From positions 1,307,590-1,371,589 of the forward strand of contig NZ_SJPR01000001.1 of the NCBI RefSeq assembly GCF_007859955.1: DNA of 64,000 bases, written 5' to 3'. Every line of letters starts with the position of its first letter. The first letter of the stretch is position 1. Below the pieces are notes generated by a model. That model worked only from the letters and a program-made list of their open reading frames with translations, searched no databases and was not told where the DNA came from. Positions 8,767 to 17,880 of this stretch are shown here, in pieces. This stretch comes from Botrimarina colliarenosi (GTDB lineage Bacteria > Planctomycetota > Planctomycetia > Pirellulales > Lacipirellulaceae). Position numbers and translations under genes: made by a program.

Positions 8767-9969
8767 TTACTTTCGGGTCGCCTCTTGCATTTCGGCGAGC
8801 TTCTCGTAACTCAGGTCGCCGGTAAAAGTCGTCCAAATCCGGGCCGTCTTCTTTAGCTCGGTCACCTTCGCGTTGATCGCCTTGTTGAAGCGGTCGTCGT
8901 AGAGGTCCTTGCGGATCTGGCCCTGGACCTCGCGGAACGGCGTCGGCCCGGCGTCTTTCCGCTCGATGACGCGGACGATGTGGAAGCCCATCGGCCCTTC
9001 GAGGATCGGGCTCATTTCGCCGGCGGAGAGGTTGAACAGCGCCTGATCGACCTCTTGCGAGGCGAGCGACCCCTTGGTGGTCCAGTCGTGGGCGCCCCCC
9101 TCCTCGGCGGTGAAGCCGTCGGAGTTCTCGGGGGCGATCGCGGCAAAGGCCGGCTCGCCCGCCGCCGCCGCGCCGCTGGCCGCGTAGGCGGCGTTGCCGA
9201 GTCGCGCCAGCGCGGCGTAGGCCTCGCTCTTCGAGGGATGGTTGTCGAACCGCACCATCAACTCTTCCCAACGCACGCGGTCCGGCTCGGCGTAGTCGGA
9301 CTCGTGTTCGCGATAAAAGTCGAGCATCTGCTCGTGCGTCACTTCCTTGCTGATCTTGACCGCTTGCTGCAGCCAACTGCGGGCGATCATCGTCCGGAAG
9401 AAGTCCTCGCGGCGTTCGCTGAGCGACGTTCCCAGATCGAGTAAGCGCTCTTCGAGCGCCGCGCGGTCTTCGACGCCGACGCTCTCGATCAGGCGGGGGA
9501 CCTCGCCCTCCTCAAAGGGAATCTCGAGTTGCTTCTTGATTGCGCCAACGTCGGCCTGGGGCGCGTTGCTGCGGAAGTCGGCGTACAGCAACGCCATCTC
9601 GATGCGGCTGACCACCAGGTTCTGGAGCAGGTCCTCGCGCGCCTTGGCGAACAGCGGCGACTTGATCAGTGCCTCGGTCTGTTCGGGCCCGAAACGTTGC
9701 TCGAACATCAGCCGCACCTGCCAGTCGAGCTCGCACGCCAGGATCACCTCGCTGTTGACGCGGGCGATCACCTCGCACGATTCCATCGGCTGGACTTCGA
9801 CCGGGCCATCTGCGCAGGCGGCCGTGGGTCGCATGGCGACAACGTACCCAAGCGTAAGAATCGCGACCGCCACGCGCCACGCCGCCCTACCGAAACGAAT
9901 TGCCCCACCGTTTAGCAGGCGCGGCTCGCGGGGATTGGCGGCGTCGAGTTGGTTCACAGTCGAATCCAC
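8767..9969 (-). CDS. exported parvulin-type peptidyl-prolyl isomerase (PpiC/SurA-like)
   Basis: This 400-residue foldase has a hydrophobic segment near residues 31-49 serving as signal or anchor, an alpha-helical SurA-like chaperone part with a conserved start (VIARVNSEVILACELDW), and a C-terminal rotamase domain ending in LSAGEMSPILEGPMGFHIVRVIERK, the parvulin signature with its GFHIV element. It is expected to act on outer-membrane or exported proteins in the periplasm. It lies 69 bases downstream of mfd on the same strand, a short gap compatible with read-through. The N-terminal ~28 residues before the signal are unusually long, so an internal start is possible although none stands out. 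Confidence 0.88.
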   Translation of the reverse strand: MDSTVNQLDAANPREPRLLNGGAIRFGRAAWRVAVAILTLGYVVAMRPTAACADGPVEVQPMESCEVIARVNSEVILACELDWQVRLMFEQRFGPEQTEALIKSPLFAKAREDLLQNLVVSRIEMALLYADFRSNAPQADVGAIKKQLEIPFEEGEVPRLIESVGVEDRAALEERLLDLGTSLSERREDFFRTMIARSWLQQAVKISKEVTHEQMLDFYREHESDYAEPDRVRWEELMVRFDNHPSKSEAYAALARLGNAAYAASGAAAAGEPAFAAIAPENSDGFTAEEGGAHDWTTKGSLASQEVDQALFNLSAGEMSPILEGPMGFHIVRVIERKDAGPTPFREVQGQIRKDLYDDRFNKAINAKVTELKKTARIWTTFTGDLSYEKLAEMQEATRK

Positions 9970-10038
9970 GAATTGGCGACGAGTGGCCCATGCCGGCCCC
10001 TTGTCGTCTGGTCGTTGCGGTGAAAATAGCGGCGGAGT

Positions 10039-13000
10039 CTAGGCGGCGGCCGTTCCGCCCCGCAAGAGCGTTTCCGCTAGCACCAACAGCCCGTTCGGCG
10101 TGTCCGCATCCGGGGGAATGGGCAGGTACGCCTCGCTAGCATCCGCGATCCGCAGGCGCCCTTCCGACGACTCGACGAGGCGCCGGATCGCGGGCCGCTG
10201 GGTGTACCCGAACACGAGGTACTTCCCTTCCCGACGGATCGACTGCACCCCCCACCCGTGGGCGGCGACCCGCAGACGGGCCAGCTCGATCAGCCGCTCG
10301 GCCGGCGGTGGCGGGGCGCCGAAACGGTCGACCAGCTCGTTGAGGAAGTCCTCGACCTCCGCGTCCGAACCCGCCCGCGCCAGCCGACGGTAGAGGTCGA
10401 TGCGGTCACGCTGGTGGCCGACGTAGCCGGCCGACAGGAACGCCTCGCTCGGCAGGTCGATGTTGACGTCGACCGACAGCCGCGGCGGCAGCTGCTTCAG
10501 CTGGCGGACCGCGTTCTCAAGCAGCGAGCAGTAGAGCTCGTAACCGACCGTGGCGATGTGTCCCGACTGCTGGGTCCCCAGCAGCGACCCGGCGCCGCGG
10601 ATCTCGAGGTCGCGCATCGAGAGGGCGAACCCCGCGCCGAGTTGGCTGAACTCCTCGATCGCCCGCAGCCGCCGCGCCGCCTCGGGCGACAACCGGCGGT
10701 CTTCGTCGACTAGCAAGTAACAGTACGACCGGCGGTCGCAACGCCCGACGCGGCCGCGCAGCTGGTGGAGGTCCGACAGGCCGTAGCGATCGGCGTCGTC
10801 GATGATCATCGTGTTGGCGTTCGGGATATCGAGCCCCGACTCGATGATCGTCGTCGCCAGCAGGACGTCGTACTCGTGCTGGACGAAGCGGGTCATCACC
10901 TCCTCGAGCTCGCCGTCCGCCATCTGGCCGTGACCCACGCCGATCCGCGCCTCGGGGACGATCTGCTGCAGCCGGGCGGCGATGTTGAGGATGTCGTGCA
11001 CCCGGTTGTGGACGAAGTACGCCTGCCCGTCGCGGTCGAGCTCGCGCAGCAGCGCGTGGCGGATCATCTCTTCCTGGAAGCGGGTGACGCGGGTCTCGAC
11101 CGGCAGCCGATCGGCCGGCGGCGTCTCGAGGTTCGAGATGCCCCGCACGCCCAGCAGCGCCATGTGAAGCGTACGTGGGATCGGGGTTGCGGTCATCGTC
11201 AGCACGTCGACCATCGACCGCAGGGCTTTGAGCCGCTCCTTCACCGCGACGCCGAAACGCTGCTCCTCGTCGATGATCACGAGGCCCAGGTTGGCGAAGT
11301 CGATGTCGGCCGAGACAAGGCGGTGCGTGCCGATCAGCACATCGACGCCCCCCTCCTTCGCCGCGGCGAGGGTACGCTTCTGTTTGCCGGCGGAGATAAA
11401 CCGGCTCAGCCCCTCGATCACGAAGGGGAACTCCGCCATCCGCTCGCGGAAGGTGCGGAGGTGCTGCTCGGCGAGGACGGTCGTCGGCGCCAGGACGGCG
11501 ACCTGGTAGCCGGCGTCGATCGCCTTGAAGACGGCCCGCATCGCCACTTCGGTCTTCCCGAAACCGACGTCGCCACAAAGCAGGCGGTCCATCGGCCGGG
11601 GGGATTGCATGTCCTCCTTGATGGCGGCGACGGCGGTCTTCTGGTCGGGCGTCAGCTCGTAGGGGAACGCCGCGTCGAACTCGCGCTGCCACTCGGTGTC
11701 GTCCGGGTAGCGGATGCCTGGCCGCGCGTCGCGGCGGGCCTGCACCTCGAGCATGTCCGAGGCGAGGTCGCTGACCGCTTCCTCGGCCGCCTTCTTCTGG
11801 CGTTGCCACGACTTGCCGCCGATCTTCGCCAGCGGCGGTTTGAGCTTTTTGCCGCCGACATACTTCTGCACCAGCTCGATCTTCGAGCATGGCACGAAGA
11901 TACGCGTGCCGCCGTCGTACTCGACTTCCAGATGCTCTTCGGCGCGGCCCTCCTTCTCCACGAGCTTCATGCCGCGGTAGCGGCCGATGCCGTGGGCGAC
12001 ATGGACGACGAGGTCCCCCTCGCGGAGCTCAAGGAACGAGTCGATCGCCCGCCCCGTGATCGCCCGGCCCCGTTGGCGCGAGACCTCGCGGCGGTTGAAC
12101 AACTCGGACGAGCTGAGCACGAGCGTCTTTTCGCCGACGAACCGGAAGCCGCCGGAGAGCCCGCCGAGGGCCAACTCAAGCCGCCCTTCGATGGCCAGTT
12201 TCGAGTCGCTCAGCAGTTCGCGGAGCCGATGGATCTCCGCCTCGGTGGGGCAGACGATGACGACGCGTTGCCCCTGGCCGATCGTTTCGAGCTCGTCGCG
12301 GAGGCGGTTGACGTCCCCCCCCATCGCCTGGCCGCTGAGCCGCTCGACCGACTCGAAGGCGAGGTGCCCCGTCTCTTCGAACGACCCGGCTGGCACGCCG
12401 GCGAGCGTCACCGACGGGTGCTTGAAGACCTCGGCGAGGGTCATCCGCACGCTGTGCAGTGTCGCCGGGTTGAGGGACCGCTCGTGGAAGAACTTGCCTT
12501 CCTCCTCGAGGTCGGCCGGCTCGATCAGCGCGAACCAGGCGTTCTGACCCGCGGGGCCGGCCAGGTGCGCCGTGAAGTGGGCGCGGCCCGGTTTGGTTGG
12601 ATCAAGCATCGTGACCGACGTCTCGGCGAGCGTCGCGACGCTCCGCTGGGTCGCCGCATCGAACGAACGGATCGACTCGATCTCGTCGCCGAACAGCTCG
12701 ATCCGCACCGGCCGCTCCGCCTCGGGGGCGAACAGGTCGACGATGCCGCCGCGGACAGCGACCTCGCCCGGCAGCTCGACGGCGGTCGTCCGGTGGCAGC
12801 CGTGCGCCACGAGCCACTTGCACAGCTCCTCGACGTCGATCGTCTCACCGACGGCGAGCCGGCGGGTCGCTTCGGCGATGGCGTCGGGCGTGGGGGTCGG
12901 CTGCAGCAGGGCCTGGATGCAAGAGACCACGATCCGCGGCGCGCCCTCCAGCGGGCCGTCGAGCGTCTTCAGCGTCCGCAGCCGCGCGCCGAACGCGTCG

Positions 13001-13347
13001 TCCGAGACGCGGCGGTCGGCGGCGTCGGTCTGCCACGCGGGGAACATCGCGACCGTCGCCGGATCGCTGACAAAGTTCGCCAAGTCGGCCGCTAGCGGGA
13101 CGACGTCGCTGAGGTGCGGCAGCAGCACCACCAGCGGCCCGGGACAGCGCTGGGCGAGAGCCGCCGCGACGAGTGCGCGCGACGATCCCCAGACGCCGCC
13201 GAGCGTGCCGCCGTGGCCTGCGTTGAGGCTTTCGGCGACCCGGGCGAAGTCCGCGTCGTGGGTCAGAGGTTCGGTCAGCCGGGTCAGCACGGCGGCGGCG
13301 CTGGGGGGCGCCGGGCCGGTGGGGGCTTGAGGAGCTTCGGTGCTCAC
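10039..13347 (-). CDS. mfd: transcription-repair coupling factor Mfd
   Basis: A 1102-residue ATP-dependent translocase that removes RNA polymerase stalled at lesions and recruits UvrA. The UvrB-like N-terminal part is seen in VVLLPHLSDVVPLAADLANF and VAVRGGIVDLFAPEAE. The RNA polymerase-interaction domain lies near residues 435-490 (GDLVVHVAHGIGRYRGMKL). The helicase has Walker A GDVGFGKTEVAMR (near 590), the DEEQ box in IIDEEQRFGVAVKERLK, TMTATPIPRTL, and motif VI around LHQLRGRVGRCDRRSY. A C-terminal TRCF domain (IDLPSEAFLSAGYV) is present. The length is typical. uvrC lies 6 kb away on the opposite strand, so repair genes are near each other but not in one operon. Confidence 0.98.
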   Translation of the reverse strand: MSTEAPQAPTGPAPPSAAAVLTRLTEPLTHDADFARVAESLNAGHGGTLGGVWGSSRALVAAALAQRCPGPLVVLLPHLSDVVPLAADLANFVSDPATVAMFPAWQTDAADRRVSDDAFGARLRTLKTLDGPLEGAPRIVVSCIQALLQPTPTPDAIAEATRRLAVGETIDVEELCKWLVAHGCHRTTAVELPGEVAVRGGIVDLFAPEAERPVRIELFGDEIESIRSFDAATQRSVATLAETSVTMLDPTKPGRAHFTAHLAGPAGQNAWFALIEPADLEEEGKFFHERSLNPATLHSVRMTLAEVFKHPSVTLAGVPAGSFEETGHLAFESVERLSGQAMGGDVNRLRDELETIGQGQRVVIVCPTEAEIHRLRELLSDSKLAIEGRLELALGGLSGGFRFVGEKTLVLSSSELFNRREVSRQRGRAITGRAIDSFLELREGDLVVHVAHGIGRYRGMKLVEKEGRAEEHLEVEYDGGTRIFVPCSKIELVQKYVGGKKLKPPLAKIGGKSWQRQKKAAEEAVSDLASDMLEVQARRDARPGIRYPDDTEWQREFDAAFPYELTPDQKTAVAAIKEDMQSPRPMDRLLCGDVGFGKTEVAMRAVFKAIDAGYQVAVLAPTTVLAEQHLRTFRERMAEFPFVIEGLSRFISAGKQKRTLAAAKEGGVDVLIGTHRLVSADIDFANLGLVIIDEEQRFGVAVKERLKALRSMVDVLTMTATPIPRTLHMALLGVRGISNLETPPADRLPVETRVTRFQEEMIRHALLRELDRDGQAYFVHNRVHDILNIAARLQQIVPEARIGVGHGQMADGELEEVMTRFVQHEYDVLLATTIIESGLDIPNANTMIIDDADRYGLSDLHQLRGRVGRCDRRSYCYLLVDEDRRLSPEAARRLRAIEEFSQLGAGFALSMRDLEIRGAGSLLGTQQSGHIATVGYELYCSLLENAVRQLKQLPPRLSVDVNIDLPSEAFLSAGYVGHQRDRIDLYRRLARAGSDAEVEDFLNELVDRFGAPPPPAERLIELARLRVAAHGWGVQSIRREGKYLVFGYTQRPAIRRLVESSEGRLRIADASEAYLPIPPDADTPNGLLVLAETLLRGGTAAA

Positions 13348-13453
13348 GGAGTCACTATAGGCGGAGCCGCCACGGCGGCGAATGGCCCCCCGGCGACGGC
13401 TGACGGACGGAAACCCGACCGTTACAATATCTAGAATCTCGTTAGCCAGCCCC

Positions 13454-13466
13454 GGAGTTAGCCATC
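13454..13466 (+). promoter_or_regulatory. ribosome binding site with candidate AUC start
   Basis: GGAG at 13454-13457 lies six bases before an ATC codon at 13464-13466 that opens the methyltransferase frame. An in-frame TAG at 13443 closes the frame upstream, and no ATG, GTG or TTG occurs in frame between it and the GTG at 13656. Confidence 0.5.
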
Positions 13467-14246
13467 ACATCACGACACCGAATCCAATTCCCTCCCGTCG
13501 AATCCGCGACGCTCGGCCAGGACGAGGTCTTCTTCTACCTCGTTGAGAACGGTGACCGGATCCGCCTGCGGTTCCACGACTACGACGCGATCTACCGCCG
13601 CCCCGGCCTCTACGAGCAGGTTTTTTACGACCGGCTCCAGTGCAACTCGCCCCGGGTGGTTGGCGACCTGCTGAAGTTCGCGGTCGAATCGGCCGGCGAG
13701 AACCTCACCAAGTTGCGTGCGCTCGACCTTGGCGCCGGGAACGGCATCATGGGCGACGTTCTCAAGCACCACGGCATGGCCCGGGCGGTTGGGGCCGACA
13801 TCATCCCCGAGGCGCGTGACGCGGCCTACCGCGACCGCCCCCATGTCTACGACGAGTACTACGTCAGCGACTTCACGGACCTCGACGAATCCGACCATGA
13901 GCACCTTGCCGAGTGGTCCTTCAACTGCCTGACGTGTGTCGCGGCGCTCGGTTTCGGCGACATCCCCGCCTCGGCGTTCTTGCAAGCGATGCAATTGATC
14001 CAGTCGGGCGGTTGGGTTGCTTTCAATATCAAAGAGACCTTCCTCGACAAGAGCGACAATTCCGGTTTCTCTCGGCTGATCCGCGAACTGATATTCTCCG
14101 AGTTCCTCGACTTGCATCAGTTGCAACGCTACCGTCACCGGCTTGCGATGGACGGCTCACCGCTCTTCTACTTCGCTCTGGTGGCGAAGAAGAACGCGGA
14201 CATCCCGGCGTCGTTTCTTGAAGAGCACGGCTTCGCCGGGGCCTGA
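13464..14246 (+). CDS. class I SAM-dependent methyltransferase
   Basis: The SAM-binding motif I is ALDLGAGNGIMGDVL near residue 87, followed by an acidic strand end (AVGADIIPEA) and SFNCLTCVAALGFGD. The substrate is unknown. The frame is open from 13446, but the first standard start is a GTG at 13656. That would delete about 64 residues that read as normal protein (EVFFYLVENGDRIRLRFHDY), so I place the start at an ATC preceded by GGAG, giving 260 residues. If ATC is not used, the alternative is the GTG at 13656 (196 residues). It is followed after 33 bases by an MFS gene in the same frame and strand, and it diverges from mfd. Confidence 0.75.
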   Translation: MTSRHRIQFPPVESATLGQDEVFFYLVENGDRIRLRFHDYDAIYRRPGLYEQVFYDRLQCNSPRVVGDLLKFAVESAGENLTKLRALDLGAGNGIMGDVLKHHGMARAVGADIIPEARDAAYRDRPHVYDEYYVSDFTDLDESDHEHLAEWSFNCLTCVAALGFGDIPASAFLQAMQLIQSGGWVAFNIKETFLDKSDNSGFSRLIRELIFSEFLDLHQLQRYRHRLAMDGSPLFYFALVAKKNADIPASFLEEHGFAGA

Positions 14247-14267
14247 CTCGTTTCGGCGTCTCACAGC

Positions 14268-14282
14268 GGGAGCGGTCGTATC
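14268..14282 (+). promoter_or_regulatory. ribosome binding site with candidate AUC start
   Basis: GGGAG at 14268-14272 stands seven bases before ATC at 14280-14282 in the MFS frame. The first standard start in that frame is a TTG at 14382, which falls in the middle of the first membrane helix. Confidence 0.45.
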
Positions 14283-15623
14283 GCCACCAACCGATCGGAT
14301 AGGACCCGCCCGACAGGCGAAGGCCCCCCCGGGAGCCCCGCGGCGCCCGCGCCGTGGCGCCACTACGCGGCCATCGCCAGTTTGATCCTGGCCGGCGAGG
14401 CGGTCTTCATCCCGCCTTTCCACCTCGGTCGCTACTTCAAATCGAGCCTGCTCGGCACGCTCGAGATCAATGAGTTCCAGCTCGGCGAGGCCCAGGCGCT
14501 CTACGGCGTTGTCGCCATGGCGTGCTACGCGCTCGGCGGGCCGTTGGCGGACCGGTTCGCGCCGAGGCGTCTGCTGGCGTTGTCGCTGCTGCTAACCGCG
14601 GGGGGCAGTCTTTGGATGGCGACGGTCCCCAGCCTGCTGGGGTTGAAGCTGCTCTACGCGTTCTGGGGCGCCTCGACGGTTCTCGTCTTCTGGGCCCCCT
14701 TGATCCGGGCTACGCGCGAGTGGGGGGGCGAGCCCGCCCAGGGCCGCGCGTTCGGCCTGCTCGATGGCGGGCGGGGGCTGGTCGCGGCGCTCGCGGCGAG
14801 TCTTGCCGCGTCGGGCGTCATCGCCGCGCTGGGCGCCGACGCGCTTGACGACCCGGTCAGTCAGCGGACCGCTTTGCAGGGACTCGCCGTTTTCTACGCC
14901 CTTTGCTGCGTCGGCGCCGCGGCGGCGGTCTGGTTCTTTGTCGGAAACGATCGCCCCGAGGACACCACCGACCAGGACGACGCCAACGCCCGCCGCCGGG
15001 CGCCGCTCGCCGACACGCTATGGTGCCTCCGCCAGCCGACGATCTGGTTGCAGGCGGTGGTCGTCATCGCCGCCTACAGCGCCTACAAGGGCTTTGACTT
15101 CTACGGCCTCTACCTGGAAGACGCGGCGGGGGTTTCGAAAACCCGTTCGGCCGAGCTGACGAGCTACCTCAACTACCTGCGGGTGGTCGCCACCTTTGGC
15201 GCCGGGCTCTTGGCGGACCGGATCGGCAGCGTCGCCACCGTCGTGGCGGGCTGCTTCGCCGTTTTGATTGGCAGCTACGCCTGGCTGCTGACCGGCGGCG
15301 GGGGGTACGCGGTGATTATCGGCGTGCTTGCCGCGGCGAGCGCCGGGTCGTACGCGCTGCGGGGGATCTATTTCGCCCTGCTCCAGGAGTCGCGGTCGCC
15401 CCGGCGGCTGACCGGCGCCGCGGTGGGGGTGATTTCGTTCGTCGGCTTTACGCCCGACATTTTTATGCCGTGGGTGAGCGGGTGGCTGGTCGCCTCGGCC
15501 CGCGACGCGGGCGACGTCCTGCTCGGCTACGAGCGGTTTTACGGCCTGCTGGCCGGGCTCGCCGCGGTCGGATTGGTGGCGGCGCTGCTGCTACGCCGCC
15601 GGGCCGCCAAGCAGTACGATTAG
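14280..15623 (+). CDS. MFS transporter
   Basis: A major facilitator permease with about 11-12 membrane helices. The loop 2-3 signature is GGPLADRFAPRRLL, and a second copy of the GxLADRxG pattern appears as FGAGLLADRIGSV in the second half, as expected for the duplicated six-helix fold. The substrate cannot be told. A start at TTG 14382 (413 residues) would cut the first helix in half (its beginning WRHYAAIASL is encoded upstream), so the true start is earlier. The best candidate is ATC at 14280 behind GGGAG, adding a hydrophilic Pro-rich N-terminus. It is followed 41 bases later by trkH and may be transcribed with it. Confidence 0.8.
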   Translation: MATNRSDRTRPTGEGPPGSPAAPAPWRHYAAIASLILAGEAVFIPPFHLGRYFKSSLLGTLEINEFQLGEAQALYGVVAMACYALGGPLADRFAPRRLLALSLLLTAGGSLWMATVPSLLGLKLLYAFWGASTVLVFWAPLIRATREWGGEPAQGRAFGLLDGGRGLVAALAASLAASGVIAALGADALDDPVSQRTALQGLAVFYALCCVGAAAAVWFFVGNDRPEDTTDQDDANARRRAPLADTLWCLRQPTIWLQAVVVIAAYSAYKGFDFYGLYLEDAAGVSKTRSAELTSYLNYLRVVATFGAGLLADRIGSVATVVAGCFAVLIGSYAWLLTGGGGYAVIIGVLAAASAGSYALRGIYFALLQESRSPRRLTGAAVGVISFVGFTPDIFMPWVSGWLVASARDAGDVLLGYERFYGLLAGLAAVGLVAALLLRRRAAKQYD

Positions 15624-15664
15624 CGGCCCCGATCCCCTCGACCCACCGACCACCGCGTCGTCCT

Positions 15665-17074
15665 ATGCCGCAGTTCGCTAGCTCGATCAATCAGTACCCC
15701 GGCCGCGCCTCGCTCGCTTGGTACGCGCTGCTTATCGTCGTCGGCACCGCGGTCCTGTTTCTTATTACCGCTTGCGCGGCGTCGCCCGACCGGCCGATCT
15801 CGTTCCTCGACGCCTTGTTCACCTCGACCAGCGCGTCGTGTGTGACGGGCCTCGCGGTGCGGTCCACCGTGCACGACTTCTCGTTCGCCGGGCAGGCGGT
15901 GATCCTCGGGCTTATCCAGCTCGGCGGCATCGGCATCATGACCGTGACGACGTTCATCGTCGTCCAGTTCAACCGCTCCGGCAGCCTGCGGCAGCGCAAA
16001 GCGATCGCCGACACCCTCGGCGCCGGCGAGGGGGGCGACCTCCGCGTCATTTTGCGGAACGTGCTCGCGATGACCGCGGCGTTCGAGCTGGGCGGCTTCC
16101 TGCTGTTGGTTGGCTACAACCAAGCCAACTTCGCCCGCTTCGAGGAGCTCGGCGTCTGGACCTCTCGTGGCGAAGCAACCTGGCACGCGCTGTTCCACAG
16201 CGTCTCGGCATTCTGCAACGCCGGGTTCTCGCTGCACGATCAGAGCCTCATCCCTTTCGCCGACAGCTTTGTCGTCAACGCGACGATCGGGCTCCTCGTT
16301 GTCGTCGGGGGGCTCGGGTTCCCTGTCGTGAACGACCTTTGGAAATGCCGGAAGAAGCCAGCGCCCGACCGCTGGGGTTCGCTCCAACTGCACTCGAAGA
16401 TCATGCTGATCGGCACCGGGGTGCTGCTCGCCTTCGGGTTCATCAGCTTCCTCGCCCTGGAGCACGACGGCGTGCTAGCCGAGGACCCCTTCTTGGTGCG
16501 GATCTACAAGGCGGCGTTCCACAGCGTCACGTGTCGGACGGCGGGATTTAACACCGTCGAGATCGCCGAGCTGACCAACGCGATGCTCTTCATCAGCATC
16601 TTGCTGATGATGGTCGGCGGCGGGCCGTGTAGCACGGCGGGTGGGTTCAAGGTCTCGACGGCCGCCATCATCGCCCTGCGGGCTTGGGCGACCTTCCAGG
16701 GCTACACCCGTGTGAATCTGTTCCGCCGCACGCTGCCGGTCGCCAGCGTCGAGCGCGCCGTCGCCACGGCGATGCTTTTCGTCACGATGGGGGGCGTCGC
16801 CCTAACGGCGCTGCTCGTGATCGAGCAATCGGAATTCGGCCACCGTGGGTCGTCGGGCCTCTTCCTCGAGATGTTGTTCGAGGTGATCTCGGCGCTCGGC
16901 ACGGTCGGGCTTTCGATCGGTCTCACGACCGACCTGAAGGACCCCAGCCGTGTCATCATGGTCCTGCTGATGCTGATGGGCCGGTTGGGCCCGATCACGG
17001 CGTTCGCGGCCCTCTCGCACGGCGCCCGTACCGAGCCGGTCGAGTTCCCCAACGAAGAACCGATCGTGGGCTAG
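15665..17074 (+). CDS. trkH: Trk/Ktr potassium uptake channel subunit TrkH/KtrB
   Basis: Membrane subunit of a K+ uptake system, 469 residues from ATG 15665. Four pore repeats are recognisable by their filter regions: SASCVTGLAV, SVSAFCNAGFS, SVTCRTAGFNTVE and VISALGTVGLSIG, each with the conserved Gly. The frame is open upstream into the MFS gene, but MPQFASSINQYPG fits the family N-terminus. The trkA gene lies 121 bases downstream on the same strand, so the two form a complete Trk/Ktr system with a cytoplasmic gating ring. Together with the NhaP2-type antiporter at 4.3 kb this gives both K+ import and efflux. Confidence 0.94.
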   Translation: MPQFASSINQYPGRASLAWYALLIVVGTAVLFLITACAASPDRPISFLDALFTSTSASCVTGLAVRSTVHDFSFAGQAVILGLIQLGGIGIMTVTTFIVVQFNRSGSLRQRKAIADTLGAGEGGDLRVILRNVLAMTAAFELGGFLLLVGYNQANFARFEELGVWTSRGEATWHALFHSVSAFCNAGFSLHDQSLIPFADSFVVNATIGLLVVVGGLGFPVVNDLWKCRKKPAPDRWGSLQLHSKIMLIGTGVLLAFGFISFLALEHDGVLAEDPFLVRIYKAAFHSVTCRTAGFNTVEIAELTNAMLFISILLMMVGGGPCSTAGGFKVSTAAIIALRAWATFQGYTRVNLFRRTLPVASVERAVATAMLFVTMGGVALTALLVIEQSEFGHRGSSGLFLEMLFEVISALGTVGLSIGLTTDLKDPSRVIMVLLMLMGRLGPITAFAALSHGARTEPVEFPNEEPIVG

Positions 17075-17195
17075 TCCCCCTGGTCGGGCGTGGCGCCTCG
17101 CCAGCCGCCGGCGTCCGGCGCATGATGAGTGGCTGACGCCCACGCCCCCGAGGGGGCGCCTTTCAAGTCCTCCGCCTCACGCCTCAAGCCACTGC

Positions 17196-17861
17196 ATGGC
17201 CGAACACAAGCAATTCGTCGTTATCGGTCTCGGTTCCTTCGGCGGCGCGCTCGCCGAGCGGCTTGGCGAGAACGGTTGCCGCGTCACCGGCATGGACCAG
17301 AGCAAGGAACGTGTCGAGTCGCTCAAGGACGTCCTCTACGAGGCGGTGATCGGCGACGCCCGCGACCGCGACTCGATCGCCCACCTGCCGGTCGCCACGG
17401 CCCACGCCGTCGTCATCAGCATGGGCGAGGACATCACGCAGTCGCTGCTGGCGACGCTCCACGCCCGCGACCTTGGCGCGAAGCAAGTGGTCGTCAAAGG
17501 CGTCACCGACGAGCACGCCCGCATCCTCAAGAGCCTCGGCGTGAACCGGGTGATTTTCCCCGAGGAAGAGATCGCCCGGCAGCTGGCGGACCAGATGACC
17601 TGGCCGAACGTGCTCGACTTCTTGCCGATCGACCCCGAGTACAGCTTCGTCGAGGTGGCTTCGCCCGACTTCTGGGCCGGCAAGACGATGCAAGAGCTCG
17701 ACCTACGGCGCAAGCACAACATCTGGATCGTCGGCGTCAAAGACGCCCTCACCGGCAAGCTGCAGATGTTCCCCGGTGGCGACTACCGCCTCTCGGCCGA
17801 CCAGGTGCTGCTGGTCGTTGGCAAGCAGGTCGACGTAAACAAGCTGAGCGACTTCCGCTGA
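17196..17861 (+). CDS. trkA: Trk/Ktr potassium uptake regulatory subunit TrkA/KtrA
   Basis: Cytoplasmic RCK protein (221 residues) that gates the TrkH pore in response to nucleotide binding. The N-terminal Rossmann fold shows the dinucleotide loop GLGSFGGALAERL near residues 11-23 and the acidic end of strand 2 (VTGMDQSKERV). The RCK_C domain covers about residues 140-221 (FVEVASPDFWAGKTMQELDL to QVLLVVGKQ). It is a single RCK pair of KtrA length, rather than the doubled E. coli TrkA. It ends 19 bases before the convergent stop of the TerC gene. Confidence 0.94.
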   Translation: MAEHKQFVVIGLGSFGGALAERLGENGCRVTGMDQSKERVESLKDVLYEAVIGDARDRDSIAHLPVATAHAVVISMGEDITQSLLATLHARDLGAKQVVVKGVTDEHARILKSLGVNRVIFPEEEIARQLADQMTWPNVLDFLPIDPEYSFVEVASPDFWAGKTMQELDLRRKHNIWIVGVKDALTGKLQMFPGGDYRLSADQVLLVVGKQVDVNKLSDFR

Positions 17862-17880
17862 GGCGGCGCCACACAACGCC

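Noticed and set aside
10765..13095. 776-codon open frame on the plus strand
   Set aside because: It lies fully opposite mfd, whose motifs are unmistakable, and its Arg/Asp/Leu-rich composition is that of a reverse-frame shadow.
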